NCBI GenBank assembly: GCA_963576565.1
Contig: OY755039.1
Location: forward strand, 129,012,140-129,076,139
Source of the DNA: Aspidapion aeneum
Lineage: Eukaryota > Arthropoda > Insecta > Coleoptera > Brentidae
DNA length: 64,000 nucleotides
Direction: 5' to 3'
Both the position numbers and the translations under genes were made by a program. A model generated the notes under the pieces. That model was not told where the DNA came from, did no database searches, and worked only from the letters and a program-made list of their open reading frames with translations. Positions 12,516 through 24,407 of the stretch are shown here, one piece after another (position 1 is the stretch's first letter; each line of letters begins with the position of its first letter).

Positions 12516-12540
12516 CTCACGCGATTCGTTTCCAAGTTCC

Positions 12541-13286
12541 ACATACCGCACGCAAATAAGGTAAAAAAATAATAATTTTAATAACACGTGAGTGGCTTTT
12601 TTATTCTTCTTGTGAAGCCCGAACTTTGCTTTGCCTGGCCAACCTAACCTGACCTAATAGACATAAAGAGATTAAACCAGCCCTGACCTGTTTAGTAAGG
12701 TATTTGTTTAGACAATGGAATGGCACCAAACTTTTTCTTTATGCAATAAATGGATACATGACAGATTGGATACCTTCCTAGCCGATTAGAACACTCCAAG
12801 TGAACTCTATGCTGTATCAGCCTAAAAAACAGTTTTTTGAAAATAACTCGGAAACGAAAGCCGAAAACCGCATATTGACGCGATACTCCAGGAAAAAGTT
12901 AGCATATTTTCAATATTAAACTGCCAAAAAATTATCATTAGCATCAATGAATTTTGAGCAACTAATCAGCTTGTAACAAAATCGGTTCAGCGGTTTAGGA
13001 GCTATAAATATAATACCTTCTCTAGCCATTGCTGCGCGGACTAGAAAGTCTAAAAATATTATACCTACCTTTGAATGATTGCCAGCTTACATAAAGCACA
13101 GTTGGGGAAGGACGGGTAAGATGGCGATTTCCCTGAAATTAATTTAATTGTCTTCCATGATACTTATCTCGCCTTCTTGAATGAGTACAACTTTGAGCTA
13201 ATTTTTAAGCCAGCAAACGCTATGTGACGCTCCTATCGTTATAATGTCAAAATTTGTAAACAACCAGATGCTGTTGTGTGGCGTCT
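12541..13286. other. Interval without recognised gene
   Basis: Nothing assigned beyond a short CCTAACCTGACCTAAT stretch near 12641. Confidence 0.4.
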
Positions 13287-13365
13287 AGGGCTATTCGGCG
13301 CCGCCAGTTCGGCGCCGCCCATTCGGCGCCAGGAAAGTTCGGCGCCAAGAAAGTTCGGCGCCAGG
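13287..13365. repeat. Cluster of TTCGGCGCC motifs
   Basis: GGCGCC, usually as TTCGGCGCC, occurs five times in about 80 bp of otherwise AT-rich DNA. The same motif in both orientations makes the ends of the foldback at 28135-28571, so this may be one terminus of a related element. Confidence 0.6.
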
Positions 13366-13490
13366 ACTTAATACATGCCTTCAAGAGGGTTTAGATTGTA
13401 CAAAAAGGCTTCAATCTAAGTTCTTGAAACACATGTCACTATGTCACCGTTTTTGCCAATGATTGATTTTACAAAATGACCGATACTTTT

Positions 13491-13757
13491 TAGATAATAG
13501 GGACTTATTGAAATAAAGTCATGCAATTATAGTGTCAGGACGTATTTTGAAACTTTTGCGCATTGGAATATGACAGCTAATCTTTCAACATAAGGATTTT
13601 GTTTACGAACCGAAATAAATATTGTCGACTTTAATTATGTAAACGACTTTTGATGTCAATTTTGAAAGATCAACTGTCAGGCTGCAATGTAAGTATGTCA
13701 AAATATTGCAATAATAGTTTGATTGCATGGTTTTATTATATTAAGTCCCTAATTATT
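13491..13757. mobile_element. Foldback element, family R2, copy 1
   Basis: Arms TAGGGACTTATTGAAATAAA and inverted TTATTATATTAAGTCCCTA. The core (ACAGCTAATCTTTCAACATA, ACCGAAATAAATATTG, GATCAACTGTCAG) aligns with the core of the larger foldback at 46075-46563. Non-coding. Confidence 0.7.
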
Positions 13758-13792
13758 TAAAAAATCAATTTTTGTTTTTATAAACTGTTATA

Positions 13793-14462
13793 CAGGGTGT
13801 TCCAACTAAAAGGTAACAGACGTGTTTTTTGGTATTTTTTGTGTGAATTTGGAGAAACTCTCGGACACGTTAATTTTGTTTGCGAGGGGGACACCTTTTG
13901 GCTATCTTGAAATTTTTGTAGCGCGCACCATCTTCGAGGGGTATACTTTACCCCTATATTTTGAATAGGGAAAGTGGGTCTAGTGATACCTTCTTTTGAA
14001 ATTCTCTTGAATATCTTTAAAACCGTGTAAAAATTTCGAAAATCAATAGATTAGTTTTTGAGATATTTGCTTTCAAATTTTCAAATTTTACATGGAATGA
14101 TAAAATAAAAATCAAATCCGAAAAATATAAAATTCTGATTACATTTTTATTTTATCAGTCCATGTTAAATTTGAAAGTTTGAAGGCAACTATCTCAAACA
14201 CTAATAGATAGATTTTTGAAATTTTTACACGGTTGTAAAGACATTCAAGAGGCCTTCAAAACAAGGTATCACTAGACCCACTTTCTCTATTCAAAATATA
14301 GGGGTAAAGTGTACCCCTCGAAGATGGTAAGTGCTACAAAAATTTCAAGATAGCCAAAAGGTGTCCCCTTCGCAAACAAAATCGACGTGTCCGAGCGTTT
14401 CTCCAAATTCACACAAAAAATACCAAAAAACACGTGTGTTACCTTTTAGTTGGAACACCCTG
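13793..14462. mobile_element. 670 bp foldback DNA element with Tc1/mariner-like ends
   Basis: CAGGGTGTTCCAACTAAAAG at the left, CTTTTAGTTGGAACACCCTG at the right, flanked by TA. The inverted arms extend almost to the centre near 14130, so the whole element can fold as one hairpin. No ORF. Confidence 0.9.
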
Positions 14463-15403
14463 TATATTAAAAGTAAAAGAAAACACTAAAATTGAAACTA
14501 ATGTGGAAGGTAAATATTTTTATTTGTCGAAACGTCGCGTCGCCCGAAAATAAAGAGGGTTAAATCTCTAACGTTGTCCTTATTTCCCGTTTAGCCTTCT
14601 TCCCGGTAAACATTAAGTTCAGCTTTAATGACCGGGTATCCTTAATGTACACGAACATATGAAAATGGTCTTTGATCTTTGAATCAAAGACCGTGATCAT
14701 ATTATGTTGTTGTTAGGTTATCACACGGCCTACGTGAATTTTTCGTTCTGAGCACATTTAACCTATTATGCATACCTATAATACCAGTCAGTTACTATTC
14801 AAGCTAGCTCTCAAATTCTTATTTTTGTTTGTAAACAATTTATTAGTTTAGTAGGACCGCCTTTCATGTCATCAATCTTTTTTATTTTAGGTTACTGGGT
14901 TATCAGAAGTTACAACTAAACTGCTAGTATCAAAACAACTTAAGGAAATTTAGAGGGTAAGCACGTGAAAACTTTTATCTAATTGTTTAAATATTTTTTG
15001 AAACTTACTTATGGGGGCCACCATGGGCGTAGGCAGCGAGGATCAGGGAGGGGCATGTCCCCCCCCCCTAAATATTGCAAATAATTATTATTAACCTAAT
15101 TTCCAAACAAAACAATAATGAATCAAGTTAGAACTTTAAACTAAACAATAGATATGTTACGGTTAATTCCCAAAATTGGTTAATTCGCGAACCGAACGAA
15201 ATTAAACCGGTTAAAATGCGACAATTACCAATACAAACATAACCTTGACATTTGGTTAATTCGCATTTTAGCTGGTTAATTCGCGAATTAACTAATTTCG
15301 TATATTACCCTTAACCAATACACATATTTCCAGCGATATACTATACTGTAATGATACTGTGAAGGATATAATTTGTTTTTTCTCTTCTCCTTTGTGAGAC
15401 AAG
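14463..15403. other. Interval without recognised gene
   Basis: Contains a short inverted GGTTAATTCGCGAA pair around 15178-15292 and a C-tract at 15060. A GTCGAAACGTCGCGTC string at about 14528 lacks a hammerhead core. Confidence 0.4.
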
Positions 15404-16080
15404 ATGGTCTCAAAAATACAAATAAGACACAGTACTTATGTATTGGAAACGAATCCAGTGAGTTACTTAGTACTAGAAAATGGACAAACAAAATCTCCAT
15501 GCAATGAGTATGTATACTTGGGTGTCACATTTAATAAGACAGGAACAGACTGTAGAGAATTGGAAAAAAGAATAGTAAAAGCAAAAAAAGTTATTGGATG
15601 TCTTAACAGTATTTTATGGAGCAGAGAGATAAAAAAAGAATGTATTTAATATATATGAAACAATGGTCAAAAGCACGCTGTTGTATGGAATAGAGACTTG
15701 TCGCGTAACCGAAAAATACAAAACAAAAATGGAAAGTGTCGAAATGGATGCAATAAGAAGATCAATGAGAATATCTAGAATAGATCACATAAGAAATGAG
15801 ATCATAAAAGAAAGAATGGGAATCGAGGGAAGCATAATGGATGACATTACTAAAAGGTAACTGATATGGTACGGCCATGTCCAACGGATGAACGACGAAA
15901 GATTACCAAAGCAGGTCCTACAATGGCAACCAATAGGGCGCAGAAATAGAGGGCGTCCTAAACTAGAATGGCAACAGTCAATCCAAAGATCAATAAGTCA
16001 AAAAAATCTGACAGAGGATGATTGTCAGGATTGACGGAGGTGGAGAATGGGCGTCGGACAACGTAGAAAAACGTTCTAAA
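15404..16080 (+). pseudogene. LINE reverse transcriptase C-terminus (5'-truncated, frameshifted)
   Basis: In order: NGQTKSPCNEYVYLGVTFNK, ELEKRIVKAKKVIGCLNSIL, LLYGIETCRVTEKYKTKMES, DAIRRSMRISRIDHIRNEII, then in another frame YGHVQRMNDERLPKQVLQWQ and RNRGRPKLEWQQSI. Same family and higher integrity than the minus-strand copy at 11443. It lacks the palm with the catalytic aspartates and carries at least two frame breaks. Serves as the empty-site reference for the insertions at 12044 and 12358. Confidence 0.88.
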
Positions 16081-16609
16081 CCGACATAGTTGTAGTAGTT
16101 TCCCATTTAATACCATCAAACATTTTTTACTGCGCACTTTGCAGTGCTAACTTTATGGACGTATGCGATTACCAGTCGCTTGATCTAACTTTTATCCGCA
16201 ATTTGTTTGCTAGAGATACATACAAATGCACTACACTCCCACGATTTCTTGTTTTTCTTTTAAATTTCCCCTGCAAAATGTTTTTTGGATGCAACAAGCG
16301 CGCCCTTTTAACCCGTACACATTTTCGCAGGTTTATTTTCACAATACGGTGGGTTTTTTACAATTCAATTTCCTAAAAACATGCCTGGCAAATTCCATTG
16401 AGAAATCTAAGGGTTTTTGTACGGCTGAACTTTTATACCCTCTTTATACCAGTCAAAGCTGGATGAACGAATATTTTGGCATACAAAACGGCATGACAGG
16501 CATATTTTCAGCGATAAACCCATAAATATCAGCAAAAAATAACAGAAAAATATAATAATAGCTTAAATCAGCGATATTATCGAAAAAATAACTCAAATAC
16601 AGCGTGTTC
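16081..16609. other. Interval without recognised gene
   Basis: Two overlapping open frames (73 and 99 codons) show no recognisable domain. Nothing else assigned. Confidence 0.4.
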
Positions 16610-16740
16610 CAAGTTATGTACCCTCCATTGCTAACCTTGTTATAATTAAAGATTAACCAAAGTTTAAATAGGCAAACTAGTAGAATTTTTGAGGCTCTTT
16701 AAGATGCTTAAATTAATAAAACAAATTAAATAAGAAAACA
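16610..16740 (-). repeat. Arm related to the mariner relict at 19.6 kb
   Basis: GTGTTCCAAGTTATGTACCC, then GGCAAACTAGTAGAATTTTT. The latter is the inverse of AAAAATTCTACTAGTTTGCC at about 19723. Two inverted mariner-family ends therefore bracket 16.6-19.7 kb. Whether they belong to one composite element or two is not decidable here. Confidence 0.5.
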
Positions 16741-16741
16741 C

Positions 16742-16985
16742 CCAACTGCTCAATGTACTTGTACCTACCAGTCGCAGTTGGGTACAAAATTGATAGGTGT
16801 ACCTATAATGTACGACATGCTTTAACTTTTAGTTTTGATGCCCCAAGCACGGATCACCTAACAAGGCGCACTTACGAAATTATCCAGTTTTGTATTTTCA
16901 CGAATCAGGTTATTGGGTAATTTTGTCTTAAAGTAGATTTAGCAGTTGGGTGTTTTTTGTATTAATTTTGTTTTTAATATCGTTG
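16742..16985 (+). repeat. Interspersed foldback repeat, family R1, copy 2, with insertion
   Basis: Second copy of the repeat at 729-875. Relative to that copy it carries GGATCACCTAACAAGGCGCAC after GCAC (about 16853). This insertion contains the recurrent CACGGATCACC motif and ends in a duplicated GCAC. Confidence 0.65.
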
Positions 16986-17297
16986 TGCCTGAGTAATTAA
17001 AAGTTGTCAGTTTGGTGTAGTGTTAGTTTGGCAAAATCTTAACTTTCTGAAATAATTTCTTAAGGTACCTAGTTGAGGTTAAATTTAGACAAAAAATGAC
17101 AAAAAAATTAAATAATTTTTTTTCAGCTAGCCATTTTATGCATAAATAGATACAAATAAACTTATAAAATCCTAAACAACAATTATTCAATTAAGTACAA
17201 ATGCGCAGAAGCACGTGCGGAATTCCGCTGCAACGGCTATAAGCCACGATTTTGATTTGTAAGCAAAATACCTAACACGCTAAACATTGAATGTAAG

Positions 17298-19120
17298 GTG
17301 TTTGGAGTACCATCAGAACTTAAGTGCAATATACTTCCGACTTATGGTGATGGTATAGGGGCATATTTATGGTACAAACAAACAAAAAAGGACCAGAACA
17401 ATGGAGGGGACCCAAGTATGAATGAAGTGACAAAAAGTGTGATAGTGGTTTTAAAAAACATTTGGCAAAATGCTTCCTTGGAAATAGTAAGCGAACAAGA
17501 GATTTCTCGGTTAATTAAAGACGTGTGAGTGAGAAGTTCCGAAATTTAAAGAAAAATATCAAATCGGTAATAAAATTACAAAAATTCAAACAATCCAGCG
17601 AAACAAAACTTGTTGATGTTTCTATTTGCATATTTAAGGATTTTGACTTCTGTAAATGCAGAAATAAAGTTTCAAAAACCGAATAAGAATTCTTAAAAGA
17701 ACAAAGAATGTTATAGAAAGTTTATTGGAAATAAAGCCAATACCCAAAAAAAGAATCAGAGTAAACCCGAGTAAACCCGAGCAATTAAAGAATGTTCCTC
17801 CCCTAAAAACGCAAAAAGTTTTTAGTCGGAAACCTCTTCCTCTAGTGATTTTGATTGTCAAATGGATGGAACAGGAGTTCCAGATAGATCTGCCTCTTTT
17901 TTAGCAAATGCTGTTTTACAAGATCTCGGTGTGGTTAGTAAAGATAACCCTTCAGATACTAAACCGAAGTAGATAAAAAAGAGAAAGAAAAAGACGAAGA
18001 ACAGGCCTAAAAAAAGAATCAAGCAACAATTTAAAAGTTACCGGGATCTACTTCGATGGTAGAAAAGACAAGACTTAACTAACAAAAAAAAGGTAGTACT
18101 TATCAAAAAAAATACGTTTTAGTTAGTTTAGTTTTAGAGGAACATATTGTTCTTATTCCAGAACCGGGATCTACTTACGTGAGTCATGCAGCTCCTACTT
18201 CAGGGAATGCCAAAGATATAAAGTCAAGTATTTTGGATTTTTTAAGTGACAACCTGGAAACCGTTGGAGAAATTGTTGTTGTAGGATGTGATATGACCGT
18301 CATCAAAACAGGTTTTCAAAATGGAGTTATAAGACAACTCGAAAATGCATGCATACCAGTACCGATCAAGCTTATTTGTACAAAATGTTTTTAGCATTCG
18401 CAAAAGGTGAAATACCCTCAAATTTATCCCATCGCGATCCTGGAAATATGGCGCACACAAGATGGCTGATAACGGCTAATAGGATCGTGAGACTTTACGT
18501 AGCTACAGAACAGCCTTCGAGCGAATTAAAAACATTCATTTATATTAAAAGTTTATGCTCCTACCTGGTTTGATATTGAAATCAATTAATCGTGTACTGA
18601 TGGAAGAAGATCCAGATACCTACCAAGGACAGCGAAAGAAATAGTTGATTTAGTAATACAAAAAAATGCATTTTTTGCTTATTCAGAAAATATTTGGTTT
18701 ACAATGATTAGAGAGAGCAGAAGAATTCGCAACTGTAGATTACAAGGTAATCACACTAATAACAACATCCGAGAATTAAAAGTCCAGAAATTAAATTTTG
18801 ATGCTCAAGATTGTATAGAATTAGTAGACTGGCAGTCAGTTTGTGTAACTGAACCACCACTTACAAAAGCAATGTCTACCAACACCTTGCAACAGATGAT
18901 TGAATCAGTTTCTGACGAAATTAAAATTCTGAAATACCCCTGCCACTCACAAGCCATTGAGCGATGCATCCGAATAGTTACATAAGCCTCAACTTTAGTG
19001 AGTGGCATAGACTCAAGAGATGGCTTGATTCCAACTCGAATTCATTTTTCAGAAAAAAAATTCCAAAAATTGAGACAAAACAGCAATTTTTAGAAGCTTT
19101 AGAGAAATAAAGTAGCAATT
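17298..19120 (+). pseudogene. Decayed transposase-like gene of an unnamed arthropod repeat family
   Basis: Pieces of one protein occur in order across several frames: NEVTKSVIVVLKNIWQNASL (17418), DGTGVPDRSASFLANAVLQD (17880), EIVVVGCDMTVIKTGFQNGV (18270), IPSNLSHRDPGNMAHTRWLI (18410), KFDVQKLNF-like VQKLNFDAQDCIELVDWQS (18780), then YPCHSQAIERCIRIVT (18935) and RDGLIPTRIHFSEK (19017). I recognise the motif set (CDxTxxxTG; HRDPGxMxHxRW; PCHxQAxERCxxxVT) from multicopy uncharacterised arthropod proteins but cannot name the family. An RNase H-like fold is a guess. At least four frame breaks; not functional. Confidence 0.6.
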
Positions 19121-19620
19121 TGAGTGATGTGAGGACAACAGGGAAGGAGGTGGGTGGAACTCGCTATGCGGCTACCTCCACGTCGTGAGTTTTGAGTTAT
19201 TTTAGTCACCAAATATTTGTTTTGTTGATTGAAATAAGCGAAGAGATGCGTTTTGTACTAATGTTTTTTAGAAAGCTATATGGAAATTTCAAGTCTATCT
19301 AGACACCTCAAGATGGTGTTTGCTATAGTTAAAGTTTTTTGCACAAATGATAAACAACTACAATGACAACTTTTAGTCACTGAGGGTAAATGAAATATCA
19401 CACTTCAATTTTTTTCCTATATAAATCGATTCAACCTGATACATACACCCGATATTTTATATTTTTTTCCTAAAGGTAAAAATAACAAGATATTCCAAAT
19501 TCAAAACTACGCCTAAACTTCTTTCGACAAAATAAAATATCAATTCTTAATTTTCAATTTAAAATATCTTTAACTTTTTTTGTTTAGAATTAAAAGACCT
19601 ATCAGAAAAAACTATAAAAT

Positions 19621-20085
19621 ATAGGGTGTTCAATTATTTTTTTTTAAATGTTTTTTAAAAATTTCGAAAAATTCAAAAAGCAATGCTCTATTTTTTTTAA
19701 ATTTTAGTATCTTAAGAAGCATCAAAAATTCTACTAGTTTGCCAATTTAAAGAAATTTCTATCTTGAATAATACAAAAACTGCGCGGGCTAGGAAGGTAA
19801 AAATGAATTGTCGATGTTTTAATATGTCGATTTTTTGAAAATAGGGGATAATCACCATTTATTTGTCGAAAGTCATCGCTGGGCTTCAAAAAATGAACCC
19901 CGAACGACGAATCATCCTCCACCAAGACAATGCAAGTTCGCAAAGAGCCATTAAATTTTGAACCCGTCGTACAGTCCCGACACGGATCACCTAACATATA
20001 AGGTCATCTGTGGTCCCGACCTAAGTCCCAACGATTTTGGTATCAATTTTTGTGGAGACTACTTCGAGAAACAATAAAGTCGTTA
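19621..20085 (+). pseudogene. Mariner transposase relict (3' part of catalytic domain)
   Basis: After an AGGGTGTTC end-like motif at 19623, the frame near 19890 reads MNPERRIILHQDNASSQRA, and 20014 onwards reads GPDLSPNDFG. These match the mariner 'HxDNA' motif (second catalytic aspartate) and the 'PDLxPxDF' motif (third). Stops and frameshifts lie between them, and the usual HPPYS before PDL is replaced. A CACGGATCACCTAACA motif sits at about 19979, just before that region. N-terminal DNA-binding domain absent. Confidence 0.8.
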
Positions 20086-20517
20086 AAAGTTATGTACTGT
20101 TTTATTTCAGCTTTATGTGCAAAACTTTAAAGACAGCTCTCGTAGCATGAATCAGCCAGTACATTGACAGAAATACTAGTAAATAAATAAAATTGAAAAG
20201 ATACTATTGACGTCTTCAGTAATGTGATTTCTATATTCTTTACCTTTCAATTTTACTGTACACGGTTCGATTTGCCATTGCATTGCAGAAGAGTTGTAGG
20301 AAACCAGGCTCGCAGGAAAAGACTTTATACAATTTATCTGAAGACGTCACGCTCTTTTCAACGACATTTTTCTGTCTGTTTTGTTTAGTTTTTGATAAAA
20401 TGAATCCGATTCTAAGATAGATATCTAGGCGTTGTCGTTGTAAAATAAGCGAAAGAATCAACCTCGAATTTTAAACTCCTATTTTCTTTCCTATTTTATT
20501 TATTTTTAGCTCACACA
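20086..20517. other. Interval without recognised gene
   Basis: Nothing assigned. Confidence 0.4.
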
Positions 20518-20676
20518 TATACTATACTATAGTAGTGTGAGCTATGGTGATCCTAATTTTTTCGAGAAAAAAAAAGTTGCTCCGATTTCAAAAATTTTTA
20601 TATATCTTTGCGTTTCAGATGATTTTGAAACTTTTTTGTTGCGCCGTCTGTCTGTCTGTCTGTCTGTCTGTCTGTA

Positions 20677-20755
<79 letters not shown>

Positions 20756-21289
20756 GTGTCTGTATGTCTGTCTGTAACGACCAACGCGCATAACTCAAAA
20801 ACCGCTTGGCCGATTTTAATGAAATTTGGTACCTGGGCTGGGTCTTGGGTCGAGATGGTCCCATTTAAAAATGAACAAAATCCACCGAACACAAACCAAA
20901 TAAAAGGGTGGGGATAGATTTCAAAAATTAGAGTTTATGTGAAAACATGGCGTGTGTGATATCAAACGAAAGGTAATTGAGTCTGGAGTTAAACAAAATA
21001 CATTTTAATTTATTTAAAAAAAAGGGTGGGGGTATATTTCAAAAATTAGAGTTTAAGTGAAAATATGGCGTGTGTGGTATCAAACGAAAGGTAATTAAGT
21101 CCGAAGTTCAACAAAATACATTTTAGTTTTTGTTTTTTTTAAGGGTGGGGGTGGATTTCAAAAATTTGAGGTCAAAAGGTAATTTAGTGTGGAGTTAAAT
21201 AAAATATATTTCAGTTTTTAGTTATATTAGCTCACATAACTATAGTACCTAGTGTGAGCTTAGGGGCCCATATATTGGCAGAGTATTTT
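20518..21289 (+). mobile_element. Microsatellite-bearing Helentron-like repeat, copy 2
   Basis: Same boundaries and block order as 6538-7398: AGCTCACAC...GTGTGAGCTATGG, TCTG array (20645-20775), CCGCTTGGCCGATTTTAATG core, AAGGGTGGGG repeats, and a GTGTGAGCTTAGGGGCCC terminus ending ATTGGCAGAGTATTTT. The third AAGGGTGGGG unit is partly deleted. No transposition gene. Confidence 0.75.
20645..20775 (+). repeat. (TCTG)n microsatellite
   Basis: About 131 bp of TCTG units, with TATG and TGTG variants, inside the Helentron-like repeat. Confidence 0.97.
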
Positions 21290-21366
21290 GCAATGTTTTA
21301 ATTAGAAACACTCATCGTAAAGCAAGTTTTAAGCCTATAAGTTTTGTAATCTCAGGAAACGAGATA

Positions 21367-22360
21367 CCCACATAGCACAATCACGTGTTTAACACGTAAA
21401 AAAGGCGTGAGAAAGAAAAACGTTGATTTTAAAAGCTGCTAGAAAAAAACGTTTATTTCATATATGAAAACAAGCTTAATAGGTCATTCATTAACGTTAT
21501 AAAAAATAACGTTGCTAAAAACTGCGTTGTAATAACGCCATTATAAAATTAAAACAGCAATGTTTTTACGTTAGTTTCAAGTGATTTTTACGTTAAAATC
21601 ACATTAGGTTCACGCCTTTTCTACACGAATTTTAAAACGCGACTTGCATGGCTTTTCTACTGAATATTTTTGAGATTTTACTAGCAGCAGCGCCCCCTAT
21701 TGTCGGGATTTTTCACTTTGACGAAATCTATCTGGCAGTGCTTTGGCCTCTAAACTCCAAAAACCTTATAAGGAACTGATCCCTGATCCTTCACGATCAC
21801 GACGCATCTGTTATTAACCTGATAAAGACACATTAATATTCTGTGAAAGTGTTTACTGTTTAAAAATCTTGTTTAGCTTTAAAAAAAAACATAATATATA
21901 TAGATAGATATATAGATATTTTGTCTTGCTTTGAGCGCCATCTTTAAAATTGTCTTGTGTTGAAAGTGTTGTAATCTTAAACTACTGAACTTTTATAACT
22001 TCCTTTCGCGTCTCTTTTAAGTTAAAAAAATGTTATTAAGAAAACGTGACCAAAAAAGACGCAGAAAGTTAGTAGGTTTGAGAAGGCTTAATCTAGTGGC
22101 GTTTTAGAACATGTTGTGGAGGACTTTTCAAGTGTGAATTTGGTACATGAAAATAACGAGGGTAAAAAACACGTTATACACACAGCACCAGAAACTTCAG
22201 CAAAAAGTAAATTTTTATAGCTGGATTTCTCCTTGTTTTTAAGTTATCTTAAAGCATGTAGATTTAACAAAATCAGTATGAGGTTGTTTTCAAGTAAAAA
22301 AAACCTTGTTATTTTTGTTCACGTTAATTTAACGTTGATGTGGTTTTTGTGCTATGTGGG
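21367..22360. mobile_element. Non-autonomous DNA transposon, about 1 kb, CCCACATAGCAC ends
   Basis: CCCACATAGCACAA at the left and GTGCTATGTGGG at the right, flanked by TA. Subterminal AACGTT and AACACG motifs are scattered along both halves. No recognisable transposase. Superfamily uncertain. Confidence 0.7.
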
Positions 22361-22844
22361 TACGTATGTAATAAGATTAAAATGAGGCGCAAAAGAGATG
22401 GCTCAACTCAATCTATACAGCACTTTTGTTATACTGGGTGTTCTTCATTTTTAACAAGTTTACCATTAACAAAACTTTAATATTACAATAAAAAACGGTA
22501 CTCGTCTGATACGTTTAACCAAATCGACCCCAGCCCGTTCATACTCTCACACCCTTTAATTGGATTTCTACTCTTACCGCTGGCTCAATGCGACTTCGGC
22601 CCGTTCACGATTCACACTCTTTGGGTTTCTATTGTTTTTGCTGGGCTCAAACTCGATGACTAGGCACGTTTCATACACATTCTCGACCAACAAAAAAAAC
22701 TAGGCGTATCATTTACTCTTTTTTAATTTTTTAATAAAACTGTGTGGAGTTCCTTTTTGAAGATGACAAATGGTTTTCCATTTTTACAATTTTTAGCAAG
22801 TCAATTAGTATTTTTTTAGGCTTCTAGATTCGTACGCACCTGCC

Positions 22845-22993
22845 TAATAAAGTTGTTCCCACTTTGTCGAAGCTACTATCAAAATTAAAAGCAGAAAACC
22901 ATTTTCAGCATTCAAAAGAAACCCTTCGTACACTCTTCAGAAGTAAAGGATTTTACTTCAAGAAATGTAAGAATAAAAGTAAAACTGCTAGGT
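22845..22993 (+). pseudogene. Short transposase-like relict
   Basis: The frame reads VVPTLSKLLSKLKAE then HSKETLRTLFRSKGFYFKKC. A 'PT...LL..L......FP...T L...L..LGF..KK' layout is seen just upstream of the DDE domain in an insect Tc/IS630-like family. Only about 50 codons are left. Family assignment is tentative. Confidence 0.45.
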
Positions 22994-23130
22994 ATGTGTT
23001 GTTTGGCAACAGTGTTCACCAACTAACCAAAAGTCATCAATTTTCTGTGAAGTGCGTAAAAAAATAAGAAGTACACAGTAAATACAGACCTAATCCTATA
23101 TTTTCCTGGCAGTTTTTCACTGGTTTTGCT

Positions 23131-24407
23131 CTTTCAATTTTTTCCTAGTTGTTTTCGGAACTTGTTAATTAATTTTGCCTACAGAACACAAAACAGGCTT
23201 TGGACAGATAAATAAAGCATAAACAATTGTGCCTGTAGAAGGTTAAAATTGGGAAACGTGGAATTTCGTACCCGTGAATTTAAAAATCAAACAAGTTTCG
23301 TGGCTAATCGGGCAAAAAGGAGTTTTTGTTTCTCTCATTATTTTCCGTGGGTAGCCTGAAAGCTTAACCTTACGGGGGTCCAAGATCTAATGGACACCTA
23401 ATAAGTGTTGACAGTTAACTGTTTCGTTCTTATGGGACTTCTCAGAACAGTGCTGGTCAATGTGACAAATCTGGCGAAGTTAATTAGACGTTTTTGTCTC
23501 TAATCAAATGTAAATATTGAGAAAACTATCGCAAGAAGCGCCATCTACCGAGATACGGGAGAAACAAAAAACAAACGCAGGCGAAAAACTGCTATACAAT
23601 ATCGATCAATGAAAAGATCGAATGCAAATAAAAGAAAACAAACTATAGTCCGTGACCTACGACAGCTCTTTGTCTTTCAGGCCGGATCAACGCATATTGC
23701 ATTTTTACCCGTCATCAAGACAGTGAGTGTCAATCAACGGAATTTTTTAAGCCAAATAATACTAACAATCTTTCAATTTTTTCCTAGTTGTTTTCGGAAC
23801 TTGTTAATTAATTTTGCCTACAGAACACAAAACAGGCTTTGGACAGATAAATAAAGCATAAACAATTGTGCCTGCAGAAGGTTAAAATTGGGAAACGTGG
23901 AATTTCGTACCCGTGAATTTAAAAATCAAACAAGTTTCGTGGCTAATCGGGCAAAAAGGAGTTTTTGTTTCTCTCATTATTTTCCGTGGGTAGCCTGAAA
24001 GCTTAACCTTACGGGGGTCCAAGATCTAATGGACACCTAATAAGTGTTGACAGTTAACTGTTTCGTCCTTATGGGACTTCTCAGAACAGTGCTGGTCAAT
24101 GTGACAAATCTGGCGAAGTTAATTAGACGTTTTTGTCTCTAATCAAATGTAAATAGTGAGAAAACTATCGCAAGAAGCGCCATCTACCGAGATACGGGAG
24201 AAACAAAAAACAAACGCAGGCGAAAAACTGCTATACAATATCGATCAATGAAAAGATCGAATGCAAATAAAAGAAAACAAACTATAGTCCGTGACCTACG
24301 ACAGCTCTTTGTCTTTCAGGCCAGATCAACGCATATTGCATTTTTACCCGTCATCAAGACAGTGAGTGTCAATCAACGGAATTTTTTAAGCCAAATAATA
24401 CTAACAA
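23131..24407 (-). repeat. 639 bp satellite-like repeat, two tandem units
   Basis: Unit 1 is 23131-23769 and unit 2 23770-24407, near identical (a few substitutions, e.g. TTCGTTCTTATGG versus TTCGTCCTTATGG). Each carries, on the minus strand, a hammerhead-like fold at 23404-23455 and 24043-24090 with core CTGAGAA, where the normally invariant G8 is A. Stem III CAGTTAACTG and GAAA are kept. Open frames in the units are not protein-like. Confidence 0.92.

Larger units (their letters stand above)
11443..12540 (-). pseudogene. LINE reverse transcriptase C-terminus (decayed), interrupted twice
   Basis: Reading leftwards on the minus strand: LELDNGQPISPCNEYVYLG, then a frameshifted body, then MNDKRIPKQILEWQPIGRR and LEWQQSIQTSLSQKNLTEDC. 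This is the tail of the 'endonuclease-reverse transcriptase' family common in insects. The plus-strand copy at 15404-16080 gives the uninterrupted order and lacks both insertions. The insertions are a 261 bp palindromic element (12044-12304) with a 12 bp target duplication and a 158 bp MITE (12358-12515). Multiple stops and frameshifts: non-functional. Confidence 0.85.

Noticed and set aside
14528..14545. GTCGAAACGTCGCGTC, similar to the 3' half of the hammerhead motifs
   Set aside because: No CTGANGA core or stem II partner upstream.
23609..23854. 81-codon frame in the 639 bp repeat
   Set aside because: Runs across the unit boundary, no protein-like motif; the repeat is better explained as non-coding.
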